Assembly: GCF_030563405.1 (NCBI RefSeq)
Contig: NZ_CP130749.1
Coordinates: 992,001-1,056,000 of the forward strand
Length of the DNA: 64,000 bases
Direction of reading: 5' to 3'
Origin: Vibrio sp. SNU_ST1
Lineage (GTDB): Bacteria > Pseudomonadota > Gammaproteobacteria > Enterobacterales > Vibrionaceae
Under the pieces are notes generated by a model. That model was not told where the DNA came from. It did no database searches and saw only the letters and a list, made by a program, of their open reading frames with translations. This document shows positions 26,648 to 34,640 of the stretch, piece after piece (the first letter of the stretch is position 1; each line of letters begins with the position of its first letter). Made by a program: the position numbers and the translations under genes.

Positions 26648-27133
26648 TCAATTGATCGCGATAGTGCCGCCTTGAATTTTTTGTGCCTTCTCAGCTTGGG
26701 AAGTCACGTATTTGGCTTTGGTGGTAATTCGACCATCACGGCCGCTATAGCGAGTTTCGGTTTCGCCACTTCTCACAATTAACTCTTGTTCCGTTTCAAT
26801 AACCATTTTCTTTGCTCTCAGTACAAACTCATCCGACTCCTCAAGAATGGAGAAAAAGATATCTGTGACTAAAGGAAGGTTAAGGTCGTTATTTAGAAAC
26901 TCAATACGACATGAAAGTTTGTTATCTATAGCAAGTTGTAACTCGGCTAATTTAAACCCTCGCCCCAACCTTGCATTAATTGGCTGCTGTAACGAGTTGC
27001 CTTCAAAGTCGACTCGTACTCCATTCATAGATTCGTTGATCGATAAGATTCTTCCAAAACGTGAAAAGCAAGCCGTTGATTCGGCTTGCTGTTCCGTGAT
27101 GGTTTGTATAATTGGGATTTGTTTTTTCATCAT
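26648..27133 (-). CDS. DUF6484-type T6SS spike accessory protein
   Basis: 161 residues. The N-terminal part (RFGRILSINESMNGVRVDFEGNSLQQPINARLGRGFKLAELQLAIDNKL) resembles the DUF6484 domain, a small beta barrel common in VgrG operons. The C-terminal end, QKIQGGTIAIN, closely resembles the end of VgrG next door (VKGGNVAIN). The start ATG overlaps the vgrG stop by one base (TAATG). It probably works at the spike tip or in loading it. Confidence 0.7.
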   Translation of the reverse strand: MMKKQIPIIQTITEQQAESTACFSRFGRILSINESMNGVRVDFEGNSLQQPINARLGRGFKLAELQLAIDNKLSCRIEFLNNDLNLPLVTDIFFSILEESDEFVLRAKKMVIETEQELIVRSGETETRYSGRDGRITTKAKYVTSQAEKAQKIQGGTIAIN

Positions 27134-29211
27134 TAATTGATCGCCACGTTTCCACCTTTGACTACAACTTTATCGCTTCCTTCAATGGTTATTGAAGAGC
27201 CAGACAACTTGATAGAACCATCACTATTCATCACTAATGAAGACCCACCCGTTTTCAGTACTATCTTGTCACCGCTTATGATCTGGGTCGCACCATCGGC
27301 TTTGTATGAAGTATTTCCTTTAACAGAAACCGTTAAGTTGCCACCAACCGTTTGGTTATCATCGGCTCCAATATCAGAACTTTTTGAAGCACCTACCGTT
27401 AAGTTGCTGTTTTCGCCCACATCTAAGTCATCATTCTTACCAATCTTGGTAATTTGATTGTCTCCAATTTCTAGATCAGAGTTATTCTTAACATATTGAG
27501 TTTCATTGGCATTATATGTAACGGATACATCTTGCTCGACAGTTTCAGTAAACGTGCTGTTAACTTGGGTAGTCTTATGGCCATCGATTGTCTCTTTGTG
27601 ATCACCGTGAACATCATTTGTCTGATGGCGTGCAACCTTTAAGAACTCATCTTGACCTATATCGCGATAGCGGTTATTTAAAACCTTGGTCGACATATCC
27701 TTTTGCGCATGGATGTAAACTTCTTCTTGGTTAGCTTCGTCTTCAAAGCTCAACTCGTTATAGCCTGTCCCTTTATGCGTTTGAGTTCGGAATGTCGTAC
27801 GTGTTTTGTTCTCTGGTAACGAATAAGGAGGGTAATGAAGCCCGTTATAAACGGCACCTGTCACTAAAGGCCTGTCTGGATCGCCTTCTAGGAAAGTAAC
27901 CACCACCTCATGGCCGATACGAGGTAAGTATACTGCTCCCCAAGTTGGTGCTGCCATTGATTGGCTAACTCGAATCCAACAACTCGAATGCTCATCGCTC
28001 TCGCCATAACGGTCCCAATGGAACTGAACTTTGATTCGCCCAAGCTTATCTGTATAGATCTCTTCGCCTGCTGGGCCAACAACCACCGCTGTTTGTGTAC
28101 CATCAACTAAAGGAGCTTCAAGTTTTGGAGCTCTAAACTCAACATGTCTAGGAATACACGCGAACTGATTATGATATGTAGTTGGCAAGCCATTAGTTTC
28201 GTCTTCATGAACCTGAGGATCATGGCCACTATGCATCACCGACAGCATGAGGTAATCGCGGTTAATTGCTGAACGTGGATGCTCACTGATACTAAAACTG
28301 TATCCAGACGCCAGTCTCATGACATTACTGGTCGCCTCTACTTGCTGATTATCAACAATATGTTCAGACATCCATTCATTTGATCTTACTTGCCCCATAG
28401 CTGGGTCCACGTAACGCCCTGGGAAATCGAACAATTTCAGGTCTAAATCAAGTTCACCGGAGCTGCTCATTTCCTGAGGAATTTTCGGAAACTCGTAGTT
28501 ATAATCTGTGTAAGTAACGTGGCCGGTTTTCACTCTATTCACGAGTTCAAGGTCTGAGATATGCTCGCGGTCTGCAACACCACCACCATCAGCATGGTAA
28601 ACAATTGGCCCCAAATAAGATCCGTTCAGTGGCGTGTTCAATAACTCAGCTATTGCGTCATTGCTATCGACAATCACCATCGTGTGGTTAGCTTCTGTAT
28701 GCTCGAAGTAGTACCACATTCCGTGTTCTGCCAGAATTCGTTGAACAAACTCAAGGTCTGTCTCTCGATATTGGAGCACGTATTCTTTTGAAGGATATAC
28801 ACCAGACAGCTCTAATCGATAATCAGTCACTGACGCATCATCTAAAACTTCAGAAATGATCGCCGACGCTGATTTTTGTTGAAAAATACGGCAGTCTTGT
28901 CTTTGGCTCAAAAACCAAGCTTGTGGAACAAGAGTCAATTGGTAACGAGAGAATCTCCTGCCCGATCCAAGGTAACGCACCTCATTTACCACGCCGTGAA
29001 AACATCTCGCAGAACTGACGCCTTGACCGTATAGAGTCAAACTACCTGGTTTACGGATGAGTGCGTCAAATGAGATATCAGGATCAAGTGAAAGTAATGA
29101 TAGGCTGATTTGAAAAGGCTTTGAAAGCTCTTCGATTACCTGAAAGCTCTCCACACGAAAATCATGCGAGGAGCCTTGCAGTTCAAACTTAAATTCTACG
29201 TCATTCACCAT
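27133..29211 (-). CDS. vgrG: VgrG (TssI), T6SS spike protein
   Basis: 692 residues. The gp27/gp5-like order is present: N-terminal hub (FKFELQGSSHDFRVESFQVIEELSKPFQISLSLLS), the YRETDLEFVQRILAEHGMWYYFEH motif, the OB-fold VYTDKLGRIKVQFHWDRYGE, SCWIRVSQSMAAPTWGAVYLPRIGHEVVVTFLEGDPDRPLVTGAVYN, then a triple-stranded beta needle with repeated V/I-T-x-G steps. It ends at GGNVAIN with no effector extension, so cargo must bind non-covalently. It follows hcp by 74 bp, separated by a hairpin. Confidence 0.97.
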   Translation of the reverse strand: MVNDVEFKFELQGSSHDFRVESFQVIEELSKPFQISLSLLSLDPDISFDALIRKPGSLTLYGQGVSSARCFHGVVNEVRYLGSGRRFSRYQLTLVPQAWFLSQRQDCRIFQQKSASAIISEVLDDASVTDYRLELSGVYPSKEYVLQYRETDLEFVQRILAEHGMWYYFEHTEANHTMVIVDSNDAIAELLNTPLNGSYLGPIVYHADGGGVADREHISDLELVNRVKTGHVTYTDYNYEFPKIPQEMSSSGELDLDLKLFDFPGRYVDPAMGQVRSNEWMSEHIVDNQQVEATSNVMRLASGYSFSISEHPRSAINRDYLMLSVMHSGHDPQVHEDETNGLPTTYHNQFACIPRHVEFRAPKLEAPLVDGTQTAVVVGPAGEEIYTDKLGRIKVQFHWDRYGESDEHSSCWIRVSQSMAAPTWGAVYLPRIGHEVVVTFLEGDPDRPLVTGAVYNGLHYPPYSLPENKTRTTFRTQTHKGTGYNELSFEDEANQEEVYIHAQKDMSTKVLNNRYRDIGQDEFLKVARHQTNDVHGDHKETIDGHKTTQVNSTFTETVEQDVSVTYNANETQYVKNNSDLEIGDNQITKIGKNDDLDVGENSNLTVGASKSSDIGADDNQTVGGNLTVSVKGNTSYKADGATQIISGDKIVLKTGGSSLVMNSDGSIKLSGSSITIEGSDKVVVKGGNVAIN

Positions 29212-29241
29212 ATCTTTTACCTGATACTAATAATAGAAATA

Positions 29242-29264
29242 GGGCCAACAGCAGTTGTTGACCC
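29242..29264 (-). terminator. Intercistronic hairpin between hcp and vgrG
   Basis: On the minus strand GGGTCAACA and TGTTGGCCC form a nine-pair stem (one G-U) around a five-base loop. The following bases (TATTTCTATT) are only moderately T-rich. It is probably a partial terminator or RNA-processing barrier that lets hcp be expressed far above vgrG. Confidence 0.65.
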
Positions 29265-29285
29265 TTTGTTTTTCACGAAAAGCGA

Positions 29286-29804
29286 TTAAGCTTCGCGTGG
29301 AGCACGCCAGTCATCGTTACCAGCAGTACCACAGTTTTCGTGAGTGACTTCGATTGCACGGTAAGTCAGCTTAAGTACTTCTTCAGTTACACGATCTGAA
29401 GTTGCAGCGTCTTGACAGTGATTCATACGAGTTTGAATATCTACTAGTAGTGCATCAATTAACTTGATTGAATAGTAGTGCTCTTGCTTACCTTGTACCG
29501 AAGTACGGTAAAAACGGATTACACACTCAGGAAGCTTTTCGCCAGACACTAATGCGTTGAATAACAGAGGTGAACAACGGTCTTGTACTTTAGTTACTAC
29601 TACAGGGCGGTGAACACGTTGACCTGTTGGTTGACCACTTTGTGGGTCACGTGGAACTGTTAGTACGTGATCAAGTTCTTGAACTAGAAACTCATCAACG
29701 TGAGCTTCTTGCCAAGTGTTACCTACAGAATCTGCAGAGTAAGTATCTTTAGTAATGTGACCTTGAGTTTCACCATTGATAGACATATATGCTGGAGTTG
29801 GCAT
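29286..29804 (-). CDS. hcp: Hcp (TssD), T6SS tube protein
   Basis: 172 residues, the same length as the Vibrio Hcp. Clear family sequence: MPTPAYMSINGETQGHITKDTYSADSVGNTWQE, FLVQELDHVLTVPRDPQSGQPTGQRVHRPVVVTKVQD, SPLLFNALVSGE. Hexamers stack to form the inner tube and chaperone small effectors. A strong ribosome-binding site (AAGGAAA) lies upstream. It is first in a six-gene operon (hcp, vgrG, DUF6484, TIGR02270-like, DUF2169, ketosynthase-like) behind a sigma-54-type promoter. Confidence 0.98.
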   Translation of the reverse strand: MPTPAYMSINGETQGHITKDTYSADSVGNTWQEAHVDEFLVQELDHVLTVPRDPQSGQPTGQRVHRPVVVTKVQDRCSPLLFNALVSGEKLPECVIRFYRTSVQGKQEHYYSIKLIDALLVDIQTRMNHCQDAATSDRVTEEVLKLTYRAIEVTHENCGTAGNDDWRAPREA

Positions 29805-30258
29805 CGATATTTCCTTTTTAAAATTTATAATTCATTAATTCACCAAATCGCTTATCACCGCGACTGATTAAGTTAATACAAACATCATGCCAACATTATA
29901 AACCCAACAAATACAGTTAGTTACGATAAATTAGTCATTTTTAATATTATATTCAATAACAACTTATTGTATAGAAAAACGATTTCTTGAACATGAATAT
30001 TAATAAATTGAACTTAAAATAGAAAGACAAAATAACTATCTAGAACATTAGAAATAAAGTTAAAAAAACTAGCAATTAAATCATAATGCCTATGCTATAT
30101 ATTGTTTTGAACGAAATATCAAATTTCAGTTAGATAAAAAGCCAAAACAAACAATAAAAGTAACCAATAAACAATAGTAAATTCATCACCGAATAAAAAA
30201 CCAGTTATCAATTTTAGTATAATTGCCGAATCCCATATACATAACTAATAGAACTAGA
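29805..30258. promoter_or_regulatory. Divergent hcp / clpV intergenic region
   Basis: 454 bp, very AT-rich, without a gene. It carries the hcp sigma-54 promoter (listed separately) and should hold the VasH-binding sites upstream of it and the clpV promoter. I could not define these by eye. Confidence 0.55.
29877..29893 (-). promoter_or_regulatory. Sigma-54 (-24/-12) promoter of hcp
   Basis: Minus-strand TTGGCATGATGTTTGTA matches the -24/-12 consensus (YTGGCAC-N5-TTGCW) with the essential GG, ten bases, then GT in place of GC. The predicted start of transcription is about 60 bp before the hcp ATG. The sigma-54 activator VasH is encoded nearby at 32939-34567, which supports the call. Confidence 0.75.
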
Positions 30259-32952
30259 ATGATAAATATAAACCTTTCCTCTTTAATACAACGTCTGCAC
30301 CCTATTGTAAAAGTCGCTTTAGAGGATGCCGCTGCATTAGCCGTATCGGAAAAAGCCAATGAAGTGCAAATTGAACACTATCTATTAAGCTTATTAGAAA
30401 GGCCAAATAGTGATTTTGATATCTTATTAAGTCATTTCGATTGCTCAGAGACCATTTTAAGGCAATCTATTCGTTCGACTTTAGATACTAATACAACAGG
30501 TAACGGTAGCAAGCCTGTTTTTTCTTCGCTTTTAATTGAATGGCTTCAAGAAAGTTGGTTGGTCTCAACTTTAGACCTATCCGAAACTCAGATTCGCTCT
30601 GGTGCCCTACTTCTTACACTCGTGAGCAACCCACTACGCTATGGTCAGCACGGCTACGCTTCAATCTTAGACGGTGTAAACCCAGATGCCTTAAAACGTA
30701 ACTTTTCTGAACTCACAACAAAGTCTCTAGAATCTTTAGCAGCGACATCAGAAAAAACCGACGTACGCGAAGATGGTTCGGCATTAAGTAAATTCACCAC
30801 CGACTTTACCGGCAAAGCAAGAAAGGGCGAGATCGACCCGGTATTCTGCCGTGATCAAGAAATCAGGCAAATAATCGACATCTTAGCGCGACGTAGAAAA
30901 AACAACCCAATCGCCGTAGGTGAACCGGGAGTTGGTAAAACCGCGGTAGTGGAGGGGCTTGCATTAAAGATTACCGAAGGAGATGTGCCAGACTGCCTCA
31001 AAGGTGTTGAACTGTATGGCCTAGACATGGGCTTACTTCAAGCTGGGGCAAGTGTTAAGGGAGAGTTTGAAAAGCGCCTTAACGCAGTACTAGACGAAGT
31101 GAAGAATTCACCGACTCCAATCATTTTATTTATAGATGAAGCTCACACGCTAGTTGGTGGAGGCAATCAAGCTGGAGGCAGTGATGCTGCCAACCTACTT
31201 AAACCCGCTCTAGCACGTGGTGAAGTAAAAACAATTGCTGCCACCACATGGTCTGAATACAAGAAATATTTCGAAAAAGATCCTGCACTGGCACGCCGTT
31301 TCCAACTAGTGAAACTTGATGAGCCATCGGCAACTCAAGCCGCATTGATCATCCGAGGCTTAAGACCAGCCTATGAAAAATCACATAACGTATACGTGCG
31401 TGACGACGCAATCACTGCCGCAGCAAACTTAGCTGATCGTTACATCACCGGACGCCAACTGCCAGATAAAGCAATCGACGTGTTAGATACGGCTTGCGCC
31501 CGCGTTAATATTAGCCTTAATGCAACACCGGCACCTGTTGAAACATTGCATCAAGAAATTGCGGCTGCGAATCGCGAGCTAGAAGCTCTGGAGCGTGACC
31601 AACTGCAGCAAACTGGTGACAAACACAGTGCTGCTTTAATTCCTGAGCTAAAAGAGAAGATTGAAAAGGCCACCGAAGAACAAGCTACCCTTCAAGTTCA
31701 ATGGAAAAAAGAACAATCTCTTATTCAAGAAATCATTGAACTGCGTAGCCATCTTTATAGCCTTACTACTCCTTCTATTGAAGAAGACAGCGCCCCTAAA
31801 GCTGACAATACGCTTCAAGACGATGAAGTACTAACAAGTGATAAACCAGATTGTCATGAATATTCTGAAGAGCAAACTCGCGAAGCTATTCAATCTTGTA
31901 ATGAACGTTTAGATAACGTGCGCGGTACCAATCCACTCGTTCACTACGAAGTGGGTCCCGACGAAATTAGTCATGTAATTTCTGATTGGACAGGCATCCC
32001 TATGGGTAAAATGCTTCAAGATGAGTCGCAAGCGACCTTAAACTTGAAGCAAAACCTAATTCAAAACATTAAAGGTCAAGAGTTTGCCATTGATGCGCTT
32101 GCTGAAGGAATTCAAACCGCAAAGGCTGGTCTTGGTAACCCAGATGCACCAACGGGCGTATTCTTATTGGTTGGCCCTAGTGGTGTAGGTAAAACAGAAA
32201 CCGCTCGCGCTATCGCTGATCAAATGTTTGGTGGCGAACGCTTCATGACAACCATCAATATGTCTGAGTTCCAAGAGAAACACACAGTATCTCGTCTTAT
32301 TGGTTCTCCTCCTGGCTACGTAGGCTATGGCGAAGGTGGCATGTTAACGGAAGCGGTACGTCAACGCCCTTACTCTGTTGTTCTGCTTGATGAAGTGGAA
32401 AAAGCTGACCCTGAAGTACTCAACCTGTTCTACCAAGTCTTCGACAAAGGCACGCTAAATGATGGCGAAGGTCGTACCATCGACTTCAAAAATACACTCA
32501 TCATCATGACAAGCAACCTTGCGACTCATGAGATTGAGTCTTTGGTTCACCAAGCGAAAGACATTGATGCCAATATCGTCGCTGAAGCCATTCGCCCAAC
32601 ATTGAATCAACACTTCAAGCCAGCCTTACTGGCACGTATGTCGGTGTTGCCGTTCCTTCCTCTTTCAGACGCAGCAATGACTGATATCATCCATCATAAA
32701 CTGAAGAAAGTGTCTGAGCGCTTGCAAAGCCACCACAAACTGGCACTTTGCTATGGTGATAACTTAGTAGAATTCGTATTAGGCAACTGCCGCCTCGCAG
32801 AGACGGGAGCTCGAAATATTGATGCCGTAATTAACCGCCAACTATTGCCGCAGCTTTCGACTCAACTACTGGTGAATGACAAGGATGATTCACATACTCA
32901 AATTGAAGTTTCTGTGGACGAGCAAGGAACTCTAACCTATGCGTTCAGCTAA
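30259..32952 (+). CDS. clpV: ClpV (TssH), T6SS sheath-recycling AAA+ ATPase
   Basis: 897 residues from ATG 30259 (MININLSSLIQRLHPIVKVALEDAAALA), the normal ClpV start. A TTG 36 bp upstream is in frame but adds unlike sequence. The N-domain that binds TssC is followed by two AAA+ modules with Walker A GEPGVGKTAV and GPSGVGKTET. The M-domain coiled coil lies between them. Sensor and Arg-finger motifs (ARRFQ, ARMS) are present. It unfolds contracted sheath for reuse. vasH overlaps its 3' end by 14 bp. Confidence 0.97.
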   Translation: MININLSSLIQRLHPIVKVALEDAAALAVSEKANEVQIEHYLLSLLERPNSDFDILLSHFDCSETILRQSIRSTLDTNTTGNGSKPVFSSLLIEWLQESWLVSTLDLSETQIRSGALLLTLVSNPLRYGQHGYASILDGVNPDALKRNFSELTTKSLESLAATSEKTDVREDGSALSKFTTDFTGKARKGEIDPVFCRDQEIRQIIDILARRRKNNPIAVGEPGVGKTAVVEGLALKITEGDVPDCLKGVELYGLDMGLLQAGASVKGEFEKRLNAVLDEVKNSPTPIILFIDEAHTLVGGGNQAGGSDAANLLKPALARGEVKTIAATTWSEYKKYFEKDPALARRFQLVKLDEPSATQAALIIRGLRPAYEKSHNVYVRDDAITAAANLADRYITGRQLPDKAIDVLDTACARVNISLNATPAPVETLHQEIAAANRELEALERDQLQQTGDKHSAALIPELKEKIEKATEEQATLQVQWKKEQSLIQEIIELRSHLYSLTTPSIEEDSAPKADNTLQDDEVLTSDKPDCHEYSEEQTREAIQSCNERLDNVRGTNPLVHYEVGPDEISHVISDWTGIPMGKMLQDESQATLNLKQNLIQNIKGQEFAIDALAEGIQTAKAGLGNPDAPTGVFLLVGPSGVGKTETARAIADQMFGGERFMTTINMSEFQEKHTVSRLIGSPPGYVGYGEGGMLTEAVRQRPYSVVLLDEVEKADPEVLNLFYQVFDKGTLNDGEGRTIDFKNTLIIMTSNLATHEIESLVHQAKDIDANIVAEAIRPTLNQHFKPALLARMSVLPFLPLSDAAMTDIIHHKLKKVSERLQSHHKLALCYGDNLVEFVLGNCRLAETGARNIDAVINRQLLPQLSTQLLVNDKDDSHTQIEVSVDEQGTLTYAFS

Positions 32953-34567
32953 CCATAGTGAGCTTAGTAACGCCCTACTTGCGATCAGCCAATCTCTGGC
33001 TGATCGCAGCCAGTTAGCTCAAACTTTGGATGCCGTTCTCACAGCGGCAAGGCAAATGACTTTCGCGAAACATGGCATCATTTACGTGCTTGACCAAACC
33101 GGTCAAGCCTTGATTCCGAGCACCGCGCATCACCATGAAAAAGTCATTGCCTCACATCCTTGGGAGCCACTGCAGTTAGACACAGTAAGTGAAGCCGACC
33201 CATTCAACTTCGCCGTACGTAACGGCGAAGTTGTCTTGATCAATGAGCTATACACTTACAATGGTTATGACTGCGAAGGCATCTATCAAACCGAGCAAAC
33301 GTTAGGTCTAAAAAGCAATAACTTACTTGCTTGGCCATTGATTGATGATGAAGGCAAAACCATTGGATTGTTGGTTTTGCTCGATTTAAGCGTTATCGAT
33401 AACGAAACCGCACTTACCGAGTTTTGCCGAATGGCGGCAAGTAATATTCGTCATGCCATTTGGTTAGAGCAATACGGACAAGTGATTAAGAGTTTAAGCG
33501 CCGATAACCAAGCGTTAGTTCGTGAAAATACTCAGCTAAAGAAACGGACAAAGAAAACCTATCAAGGTCCGATCGCTGAAAGTGAAGAGATGGTCAATGT
33601 ATTGAGCCGACTTGATAAGGTGCTCTCTTTGCCTGTCGACGTCTTACTTAGAGGCGAGACAGGGGCGGGCAAAGAAGTCATTGCAAAATATATTCACGAA
33701 AACTCGAATCGTTCTGACCAAGCATTAATCGTTCAGAACTGTGCCGCAATTCCTGAACAACTTCTGGAATCCGAACTTTTCGGACACAGAAAAGGGGCAT
33801 TTACCGGTGCAGACAAGGACAAAGTTGGCTTATTTGAAGCAGCAAACGGTGGCACCCTGTTCCTAGATGAAATTGGCGATATGCCCATGCTACTTCAAGC
33901 TAAACTGCTGCGAGTGCTACAAGAACGTAAAGTTCGCCCTGTAGGCGCCAGCAAAGAAATTGAAGTGGATGTTAGAGTCATTGCGGCGACACACTGTAAC
34001 TTAATGCAGCAGATTAAAGACGGAGGCTTTAGGGCCGATTTGTTCTACCGCTTGAATGTGTTTCCCATCACCTTACCACCACTGAGATCCAGACAAGCGG
34101 ACATTATCCCACTTGCCGAGCACTTTGTTCAGCACACCACGACGATGTTAGGCTTGCCTCAATCACCAGGCTTGAGTGCTAATGTGAGAAACCAACTGCT
34201 CGCTTACCCCTACCCCGGTAACGTACGCGAGCTTAAGAACATCATTGAGCGATCGGTTTTATTATCAGATTTCGAAACTATTACTCAGATTGAGTTTGGT
34301 GAACAGATCCCTGAAGACGTAGAACACCGTCAAGTTGTTGCTCCAGTTACATCGACAGGTCAGCCCGCGTTTGAACCTGAACCTCTAGGTTATGACGATG
34401 TAGCTGTTGGCCTAAAAGAGGTCGTCAGTCAATATGAACGAACTGTGATCATCGATTGCTTAAACTCTTGTAATTGGCACACAAAACGAGCGGCTGAACA
34501 ACTGTCACTGCCGTTAAGTACACTTAATCACAAAATGAAGAAATACGATATTTCTGCATCGGGTTAA
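32939..34567 (+). CDS. vasH: VasH, sigma-54-dependent T6SS activator
   Basis: 542 residues. N-terminal GAF domain (about 20-180), central AAA+ domain with Walker A GETGAGKE (about 239-246), the sigma-54-contacting GAFTGA loop (about 286-291) and Walker B GGTLFLDEIGD, and a C-terminal Fis-type helix-turn-helix (TKRAAEQLSLPLSTLNHKMKKY). The intact GAFTGA loop means it can act with sigma-54. Likely target: the hcp promoter at 29877-29893. The start overlaps the clpV end by 14 bp, so both are in one operon. Confidence 0.95.
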   Translation: MRSANHSELSNALLAISQSLADRSQLAQTLDAVLTAARQMTFAKHGIIYVLDQTGQALIPSTAHHHEKVIASHPWEPLQLDTVSEADPFNFAVRNGEVVLINELYTYNGYDCEGIYQTEQTLGLKSNNLLAWPLIDDEGKTIGLLVLLDLSVIDNETALTEFCRMAASNIRHAIWLEQYGQVIKSLSADNQALVRENTQLKKRTKKTYQGPIAESEEMVNVLSRLDKVLSLPVDVLLRGETGAGKEVIAKYIHENSNRSDQALIVQNCAAIPEQLLESELFGHRKGAFTGADKDKVGLFEAANGGTLFLDEIGDMPMLLQAKLLRVLQERKVRPVGASKEIEVDVRVIAATHCNLMQQIKDGGFRADLFYRLNVFPITLPPLRSRQADIIPLAEHFVQHTTTMLGLPQSPGLSANVRNQLLAYPYPGNVRELKNIIERSVLLSDFETITQIEFGEQIPEDVEHRQVVAPVTSTGQPAFEPEPLGYDDVAVGLKEVVSQYERTVIIDCLNSCNWHTKRAAEQLSLPLSTLNHKMKKYDISASG

Positions 34568-34614
34568 GCGAGAACAGTGAAACTATAACTACTTTTTAAA
34601 TTGACAAGAAAAGA

Positions 34615-34640
34615 AAAACCGCCCGAAGGCGGTTTTTTTA
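34615..34640. terminator. Bidirectional terminator between vasH and the OmpA-domain gene
   Basis: A nine-pair stem AAAACCGCC / GGCGGTTTT closes a CGAA tetraloop, with a T run after it on the plus strand and an A run before it. It ends the clpV-vasH operon and the convergent effector module, whose stop codon lies at 34638. Confidence 0.92.
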
